A program made the position numbers and the translations under genes. Positions 16,031 through 21,138 of a stretch of 21,138 nucleotides of DNA are shown piece by piece. The notes beneath the pieces were generated by a model. The model was not told the DNA's origin, searched no databases, and saw only the letters and a program-made list of their open reading frames with translations. The number at the start of each line of letters is the position of its first letter. The stretch's first letter is position 1. Source of the stretch: Strigomonas culicis (Eukaryota; Euglenozoa; Kinetoplastea; Trypanosomatida; Trypanosomatidae); assembly GCA_000482145.1 (NCBI GenBank), contig AUXH01000331.1:1-21138 (forward strand), read 5' to 3'.

Positions 16031-17236
16031 ATGCGCGCTCTGCGGCGTACGCTGTTGTGTGCCCTCCGGCCCTCCGCGTGCCTGCGCTCGCTCCCCTTCC
16101 TGCAGCCGGACGCGGGCGAGGCCGAGGAGCAGCGCGAGACGATCTCCCTCGGCCTGCCGTCGGACACGCCCTCCGCCATCGGCGCGTTCGAGGCGCAGCA
16201 GCCGCCCGCGGCCCTGCACCTCCCCTCCGAGGAGGTGCTGTCCGTCGCCGTCGCGAGCGTTCCACTGCCCGCGCGGCTGCCACCGGCGACGCCGGTGGAC
16301 GAGGCCTACGTGCGCGCCTTCGTGCTGCGCGCGCTGCAGGAACCGTGGCTGTGGCAGGCCGCCGCCCTCGGCCGGCGGCTGCTGCCGCTGCCGCTCGCCG
16401 CGCGGCCGCGGGCGGCGCGCGTGCCGCTCTTCCTCTCCCAGAGTGCGGCCGACGCGGCGACGGACCCGTCCGTGTGCGCCACAGCTCTCGCCTCCCCACG
16501 CCGCAGGGCGAAGGCGGTGGACCTCGTGGCGCCGGCGGCGGCGCAGGCCCCCGCCGACGGCGGCCGGCCACCGAAGCGGCGCCGGACGCCCTTCTCCTGT
16601 GCCTACCTTTACACACTCCCGACACCACATCCGCTGCTGGACGCCTTCTTCTTCACGGCGGACCGCAAGGTCCCGTCCGCGTTCCGCCTCGTGGCGCTGA
16701 AGCTGCTGCTGCCGGCGCAGCTGTGCGCCACCGCAGCAGAGGCAGCGGAGGCGGATGCCGGCGCGGCTGCGGGCCTGACCACGGCCGACGTCGCTGCTTT
16801 CCGCGAGGCGATGGCGGGGCAGTTCCCGGCGGTGGACTTCTTGCCCTTCAGTCGCGCAGCCTCCAAGCCGAACAAGAAGAAGAAGAAGGTCCTGTCCATC
16901 GAGTGGTGCTACGTCACGAGCAGCGCGGCCGAGAGCAACTTCTACATGCTGCAGAATGCGGTGCCTGTGCAAGGAGCGAACAGGAAAAAGCTCACCTACA
17001 AGACGCCTGAGGCCGCGGCGGATGGTGCCGACCCTGCCGCGGACGGCAGCGCGGCCGAGGCGATGGAGCAAAATGCGGTGGAGCACACGCCCACGGCAGA
17101 GGTACCAATCGCCGCCTCAGAGATGCAGGACGCGTCCTCCGATGTCACCTTGACGGAAGAAGAAGTCGCAGCCGCGCAGCTGTGGTATGAAAAGATACAT
17201 CACTACGCATTGGATTGGAATTCACTCAAATTATAA
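16031..17236 (+). CDS. uncharacterised protein, possible mitochondrial leader
   Basis: This is a 401-residue protein that I do not recognise. The N-terminus MRALRRTLLCALRPSACLRS is Arg/Leu/Ser/Ala-rich without acidic residues, like a mitochondrial targeting presequence. Residues about 45-165 are Pro/Ala-rich. A more ordered block about 190-330 contains YLYTLPTPHPLLDAFFFTAD, FRLVALKLLLPAQLC and VLSIEWCYVTSSAAESNFYM. Two basic clusters (PPKRRR about 179-184 and KPNKKKKK about 279-286) could serve as nuclear signals, so location is ambiguous. The last 70 residues are acidic and low-complexity, ending in LWYEKIHHYALDWNSLKL. Start choice: the open frame continues 161 codons left, but codon use changes sharply at 16031 and the splice acceptor lies 4 nt upstream. 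Confidence 0.75.
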   Translation: MRALRRTLLCALRPSACLRSLPFLQPDAGEAEEQRETISLGLPSDTPSAIGAFEAQQPPAALHLPSEEVLSVAVASVPLPARLPPATPVDEAYVRAFVLRALQEPWLWQAAALGRRLLPLPLAARPRAARVPLFLSQSAADAATDPSVCATALASPRRRAKAVDLVAPAAAQAPADGGRPPKRRRTPFSCAYLYTLPTPHPLLDAFFFTADRKVPSAFRLVALKLLLPAQLCATAAEAAEADAGAAAGLTTADVAAFREAMAGQFPAVDFLPFSRAASKPNKKKKKVLSIEWCYVTSSAAESNFYMLQNAVPVQGANRKKLTYKTPEAAADGADPAADGSAAEAMEQNAVEHTPTAEVPIAASEMQDASSDVTLTEEEVAAAQLWYEKIHHYALDWNSLKL

Positions 17237-17563
17237 GTGAACAAACACATATATACAGATACTGTTTTTCTTCCATTTCAGAAATTCTTGGTAAACTTTT
17301 TTTTCCCTCTTTCAAAAAAAAAACTGTCTTTTTCAGAAGTGTACGTATGCGTTGTGTTTACAAGACAATTACGTTAACTCTGAGCTTTTCCTTTTTTTTT
17401 CGTCACTAATAATCACTCTGCTAGACTGCTCAGAAGTGGTTTTTTTTTTCTGGATTGGTTTAATACTTTTCTTTTTTTTCTTTAGGTTCACTTGTTTTCT
17501 TTTCTTTTGTGCGTGCGCAACCTTCGGTGCTCTTTCTTGTACTTTTGATGAACTCATTTTTCA
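17237..17563 (+). other. T-rich spacer before the small zinc-finger gene
   Basis: With the following tract this is a 394-nt gap of AT-rich DNA with repeated T runs and one A run (about 17315-17323). Its ORFs encode Phe/Leu/Ser-rich stretches typical of pyrimidine tracts. No gene is supported. Confidence 0.6.
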
Positions 17564-17618
17564 TTCTCTCCCTTTCTCTCTTTGTTTCCTCCTGACTCCA
17601 GTTTTTCTCTTCTCTTAG
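17564..17618 (+). promoter_or_regulatory. putative SL trans-splice acceptor for C2H2 protein gene
   Basis: The C/T tract has AG at 17600-17601, then a second pyrimidine block ending in TCTCTTAG (AG 17617-17618); a further AG is at 17628-17629. The 5' UTR would be 29, 12 or 1 nt. Confidence 0.6.
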
Positions 17619-17630
17619 TAACTCTTCAGT

Positions 17631-18155
17631 ATGTGGCGTAGCACACTTGCGCGGCTGGCGCCGGCGACACAGGTGAACAGCACGACCGCCTCCGCGGGCG
17701 GCCGCCTCATCCGCATCCGAAAGAAAGCGAAGTGGATCGACCGCCGCAGCACGCGCATCCCGCACAACGGCAAGGACACGTGGACGTACGGCGAGCAGCC
17801 GAGCTGCGCCCTCTGCCACGTGCGCTTCCGCTACAAGCAGGACTACGAGGCGCACAAGGAGAGCGAGCTACACGTGAACCGGCTGCGGTGGGTGGAGACG
17901 ATGGACTGGTGGCGGCAGACCGGCGAGCCGGCGCACCTCAAGGCGGCGGCGGAGGAGTGGCAGTGGTTCGAGCAGCGCGTGCTGCCGCAGAAGGCGGCCG
18001 AGATGGGCTGCAGCCTGGACGAGGCGCGGCGCGTGTTTAGGCAGGCCGCGATGGTGGAGAGCCCGGAGTGGCACCGCCGCCTGCAGTGCCCCGCGGCGCG
18101 CAAGGAGGTGAAGGAGCCGCGCGACCAGCGCTGGCCCTCGTCGCCCAAGTGGTAG
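17631..18155 (+). CDS. small C2H2 zinc-finger protein, probably mitochondrial
   Basis: This is a 174-residue protein. The N-terminus MWRSTLARLAPATQVNSTTA lacks acidic residues and looks like a mitochondrial presequence. It is followed by a strongly basic stretch (RLIRIRKKAKWIDRRSTR). One zinc finger is visible: C59, C62, H75 and H81 (CX2CX12HX5H) in CALCHVRFRYKQDYEAHKES. The second half is helical and Trp-rich (ETMDWWRQTG, EEWQWFEQRVLP). Size, basic N-terminus and single finger suggest a mitochondrial ribosomal or ribosome-assembly protein; this is inference and I do not recognise the orthologue. The ATG at 17631 is the first after all candidate acceptors. Confidence 0.8.
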   Translation: MWRSTLARLAPATQVNSTTASAGGRLIRIRKKAKWIDRRSTRIPHNGKDTWTYGEQPSCALCHVRFRYKQDYEAHKESELHVNRLRWVETMDWWRQTGEPAHLKAAAEEWQWFEQRVLPQKAAEMGCSLDEARRVFRQAAMVESPEWHRRLQCPAARKEVKEPRDQRWPSSPKW

Positions 18156-18483
18156 CGAGCACGGCACCCTGCCGCCGTCCTTTTATCGCGCCTTGTGGTG
18201 GTTGTGGCTGTGCGGTCTGGAAGAGCGCGCGGTCTCTCGTCCGATGGGATGGATTGGATTTTGGTGGACGTTGTTACGTAGTGATTGTGAAGACAATAAT
18301 TGTTCAAGATAGTAAAAGCGCAAAAAAAAAAATGAAGACCGAGACGGACGACCCGAAACCTAAAAAGAAAAGGAGTACTATTTCCCTAGCATCCTTCTCT
18401 TATACTACTACTACTGCTACTACAGGTTTAGCAAAAACACCCCCAAAAAGACTTGTCTGTTTCTTTACTGAAAGAATTCATCG
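18156..18483 (+). other. spacer before the IQ-motif gene
   Basis: This is most of a 418-nt gap. It holds the likely 3' UTR of the zinc-finger gene, an A run (about 18322-18332), a TAC-rich stretch ending in CTACAG near 18403-18425, and a first copy of ACAGGTTTAG (18422-18431). A 66-codon ORF beginning at ATG 18332 is Lys/Thr-rich and not convincing. Confidence 0.5.
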
Positions 18484-18526
18484 TATTTTCCCCCTTTCCT
18501 CCCCATTGTTCTTTCGTCACCAACAG
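18484..18526 (+). promoter_or_regulatory. putative SL trans-splice acceptor for IQ-motif gene
   Basis: The tract TTTTCCCCCTTTCCTCCCC and following T-rich bases end in CAACAG, with AG at 18525-18526. The predicted 5' UTR is 47 nt, without ATG. An alternative AG with the same flank (ACAGGTTTAG) is 101 nt upstream. Confidence 0.65.
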
Positions 18527-18573
18527 GTTTAGAAAACAGACCACAGGAAGCCCAAGTCAGCTTGGACACTACA

Positions 18574-21111
18574 ATGGCGTCCACCCACTTACCATCTGTC
18601 AAACCGAGTCCTCCTCACGCGACCGGTGGCGTCCCGCCCACGCTGGGCGCTGCCGGCGGCGAGGGCTGGGGTGCACGCACTGTGAGCAGCGCCGCGCCGC
18701 CGTCGCGCGGCGCCGCGCCGGGGCTGCCGGGTCCCCGCCCCGCCACGGCGCACGGCGCCGCGCTGGTGCCGCTGCTCCCCGCCGCCTTCTCCTTCTCGCC
18801 GCAGACCCAGGAGACGCTGCGGCGCATCAGCGAGCTCAGCAGCAGCCTGCGCAGCGACGGCTCCGCGCCGCTGCTGCCGGCGGCGCGGTCGCGCCGGCCG
18901 ACAGCCCTGCCGGTCGGCCCCGCGGAGACACCGCCGCGCCCGCCGCCGCGCAGCCGGTTGGCCACGTCCGCGGGGTGGAGCGGCGCCGAGGAGGCGTACT
19001 ACCAGCGTCTGTTCGGCGACGCCCGCAGAGGCTACCGCGCAGTGGCGGAGCGCGGCCAGACCCTCCTGGCGACGTACGGCGGCGGCGCCCGCCACGCCGC
19101 CGCGCCGACCCCCGACAGCGCCGAGGACCGTCCCCAGAGCCGCCCGTCGTTCTCGACGGGCATCGCGGCGGCGCAGGAGGTCCGCTCGGCCAGCGACGTC
19201 GCCGCGCCGGCGCCGCTCTTTTCCCTGGCGTCCGCCGCGGAGCGGCTCGACCGGCTGTGTCTGTACGAGGCGGCGCACCGCGCGGAGCTGGAGGAGGCGC
19301 AGGTGCAGGAGCGCTACGTGCTCGCCCAGATGCGCGCGGTGCACTACGTGTCGCACGTCCACCGCGTCGCGGTCGACCGGCTCGAGCTGGCGGAGTACCG
19401 CGCGCGGCAGCAGGTGGTGCTGCAGGAAGAGCTGGCCCGCCACGAGGGGGTCGACCGCGCGCCGCAGGTGCCGCTGATGCGGCGCCACTGTCTGGAGCTG
19501 CGGGAGGAGCAGCTACACCGCACATGGGCCGCGCACGCGGAGCGTGCCTACGTGCGCACGCCGCCGCGCGCCGCCCACCGCACCGTGCCCTGCCCGCCGC
19601 CGACGAAGAAGGAGGACGTGTACCTGCTGCTGCAGCGCTGCGTCCGCCAGCGCCACGCGGCGCAGGTGGCCGAGGACGCCGCGGCGTCGGCGGCGGCGGC
19701 GGCGAGGCAGCGGGCGACGGTGCTGCGCCCCGCCACAGCGCTGCTCCTGCTGGACGAGGAGGTGCAGTGCCGCCGCACGCTCGACCGTGAGGAGGTCGTC
19801 GAGCGCGAGGCGCTGCGCGCGGCCAGCGCCAGCGACCTGGTGAAGGTGCGGCATGTCGTGCACAAGCGGTTCCACCTGCAGCGGCTGCGGTACTGGCGGC
19901 AGCAGCACGAGGACCGTGCGCAGCACCTCGTGACCGAGGCGAGCGTCGGGCGGCAGCTGCAGACGCTCGCGGCGGAGGCCCCGCTGGACCCCAAGCTCGC
20001 CCTGCTACAGGAGGTGCTCGTGGAGGGGGAGGCCGACGCGCGGGACGGCATCGACGACGACGAGCGGGCGGCGCGGCTGCTGCGCGTCCAGCCCGCCGCG
20101 CAGCAGCTCGCGCTGCGCCAGCAGGCGTGGGACCTGGCGTGCTGCCACCGGCGGGAGCTGGAGGCCACCTTCCGGTCGGAGTGGCAGCGGCCCGTCCTGG
20201 GGGCGTTGGTGCACCTGGAGACGGCCACGCGGGCTGTCATCGCGGCGCTGGAGGCGGACGCTGCGGCGGCGCGCCTCGAGTCCCGCCGCGCGCTGCTGCA
20301 GGAGCTGCGGCAGTGGGGCACCCGCGACCACGACGTGACGCGGTCGGTCATCGTGCTGCAGCGCGCGTGGCGGCGCGCCGCGTGCGGGTGGCTGGGCTGG
20401 CGCTACAGCCATCGGCGCATCGGCGCGGCGATCCGCGCGATGCGGGACGCGCAGGTCATACAGCGCGGCCGCGCCAGCTTCGAGGCGATGCGCGCAACGC
20501 TGCGGGACGAGGAGGACCGCATCTGCGCCGACATCGTCGGCCGCGCGCTCGCGGCGCAGGCGGACTGCGAGATCGCGGAGGCGCAGGCGCGCGCCCTCGT
20601 CCAGGCGGAGGAGGCGGCGGACCTCCAGTCACTGCTGCGCTGGTGCCAGGCGGACGTGGCGGAGACGGTCGCGGGCCCGCTGACGCAGCGGGGCCTGCAG
20701 ACCGAGGCCGACCGGCGCGGGTGGCTGCTGGACGAGGAGGTGGAGGCGTGGGAGGAGCTGGCCGCGACGGCGCAGCAGCACCGCGAGTGGTGCGGCCGCC
20801 TGCTCGCGCTCAAACAGGCGGAGGGCGCCGCGCGCGCCGCGTGTGCGGCGCGGGAGCGGGACGCGCGCGTCCGCCTCGCGGACGGTCTCTTCGACGGCGC
20901 GGAGGAGACGCGGCTGCTGCCGCTCGTCGACGCGCACCGCGACGCGCCCCTGCCGGACCTGCTGCTGCGCTGCGCGCGGGCGATTCAGGAGGGCCGGCTC
21001 GCCGCCCACGCGCGCCACGTCGCGGAGCTGCGCCTCGCGTGGTGCACGGAGGTGGCGCTGAGCCCGCGCCCCGCGAGGCGCTGCGCGGCGCGGCGGCCGC
21101 CGCCCTGGTGA
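18574..21111 (+). CDS. large helical IQ-motif protein, 3' end probably frameshifted
   Basis: As read, this is 845 residues from ATG 18574 to TGA 21109-21111. Residues 1-130 are Pro/Ala/Ser-rich and likely disordered. About 215-840 are almost entirely helical, rich in Ala, Arg, Glu, Gln and Leu, consistent with coiled coils. Two IQ-like calmodulin-binding motifs occur: VIVLQRAWRRAACGWLGWR from residue 592 and VIQRGRASFEAMR from residue 628. A cytoskeletal or flagellar role is plausible for such proteins in trypanosomatids but is inference. The last 16 residues (SPRPARRCAARRPPPW) look like an out-of-frame reading. From 21060 the other frame stays open to the window edge with normal composition, so the true protein probably extends further right. 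No specific family was recognised. Confidence 0.75.
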   Translation: MASTHLPSVKPSPPHATGGVPPTLGAAGGEGWGARTVSSAAPPSRGAAPGLPGPRPATAHGAALVPLLPAAFSFSPQTQETLRRISELSSSLRSDGSAPLLPAARSRRPTALPVGPAETPPRPPPRSRLATSAGWSGAEEAYYQRLFGDARRGYRAVAERGQTLLATYGGGARHAAAPTPDSAEDRPQSRPSFSTGIAAAQEVRSASDVAAPAPLFSLASAAERLDRLCLYEAAHRAELEEAQVQERYVLAQMRAVHYVSHVHRVAVDRLELAEYRARQQVVLQEELARHEGVDRAPQVPLMRRHCLELREEQLHRTWAAHAERAYVRTPPRAAHRTVPCPPPTKKEDVYLLLQRCVRQRHAAQVAEDAAASAAAAARQRATVLRPATALLLLDEEVQCRRTLDREEVVEREALRAASASDLVKVRHVVHKRFHLQRLRYWRQQHEDRAQHLVTEASVGRQLQTLAAEAPLDPKLALLQEVLVEGEADARDGIDDDERAARLLRVQPAAQQLALRQQAWDLACCHRRELEATFRSEWQRPVLGALVHLETATRAVIAALEADAAAARLESRRALLQELRQWGTRDHDVTRSVIVLQRAWRRAACGWLGWRYSHRRIGAAIRAMRDAQVIQRGRASFEAMRATLRDEEDRICADIVGRALAAQADCEIAEAQARALVQAEEAADLQSLLRWCQADVAETVAGPLTQRGLQTEADRRGWLLDEEVEAWEELAATAQQHREWCGRLLALKQAEGAARAACAARERDARVRLADGLFDGAEETRLLPLVDAHRDAPLPDLLLRCARAIQEGRLAAHARHVAELRLAWCTEVALSPRPARRCAARRPPPW

Positions 21112-21138
21112 CCGCGTGGGCCCGGTGGGCCGCCGACG

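Noticed and set aside
18332..18532. 66-codon ORF starting at ATG 18332, Lys/Thr/Ser-rich.
   Set aside because: It starts beside an A run in a spacer, lacks the genome's codon bias and ends within the next gene's splice signal.
1..21138. Possibility of a mobile element, CRISPR array or bacterial operon.
   Set aside because: No terminal inverted repeats with transposase, no regularly spaced repeats and no bacterial ribosome-binding sites were seen; the gene content and pyrimidine-tract/AG layout are trypanosomatid.

Overview
The window looks like nuclear DNA of a trypanosomatid (Kinetoplastea). All eleven supported genes are on the + strand, are intronless and are head to tail. No conventional promoters are visible. 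Almost every start codon is preceded, within about 0-100 nt, by a long pyrimidine tract and the first following AG, which is the layout of spliced-leader (SL) trans-splicing acceptors in a polycistronic unit. Coding regions are strongly GC-rich with G/C at third codon positions. The spacers are AT/pyrimidine-rich with T runs, TA and GA simple repeats. I cannot fix genus or species. The sharp coding/spacer contrast and fairly short spacers are compatible with several trypanosomatids.

Layout: (1) 416-1210, glutamate 5-kinase, whose frame has no usable ATG because ATA sits at the expected start. (2) 1546-3237, a PPR-like, probably mitochondrial protein. (3) 3891-5000, a single-CCCH zinc-finger protein with a low-complexity tail. 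(4) 5798-7003, a Pro/Ala-rich protein with three nearly identical 78-bp repeats. (5) 7320-7811, RNA polymerase II subunit RPB4-like. (6) 8104-8880, two-RRM SF3B4/SAP49-like U2 snRNP protein. (7) 9138-11780, coiled-coil plus C2 protein of the RPGRIP1L/MKS5 ciliary transition-zone family. (8) 12410-15160, a CaMKK-type protein kinase with an N for R change in the HRD motif and a very long activation segment. (9) 16031-17236, an unrecognised protein with basic clusters and a possible mitochondrial leader. (10) 17631-18155, a small C2H2 zinc-finger, probably mitochondrial protein. (11) 18574-21111, a large helical IQ-motif protein that probably continues beyond the window, with an apparent frameshift near 21060.

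The genes do not form one functional operon. As usual in trypanosomatids, they share transcription but belong to different processes: proline synthesis, mitochondrial gene expression, mRNA fate, transcription, splicing, flagellar transition zone and signalling. I saw no mobile element, CRISPR array, rRNA or convincing tRNA. I did not find a new multi-gene system. The most notable signals are the missing AUG of the glutamate 5-kinase, the unusual kinase, the recent repeat expansion in gene 4, the AG directly abutting the start codon of gene 3, and the probable frameshift at the right edge.
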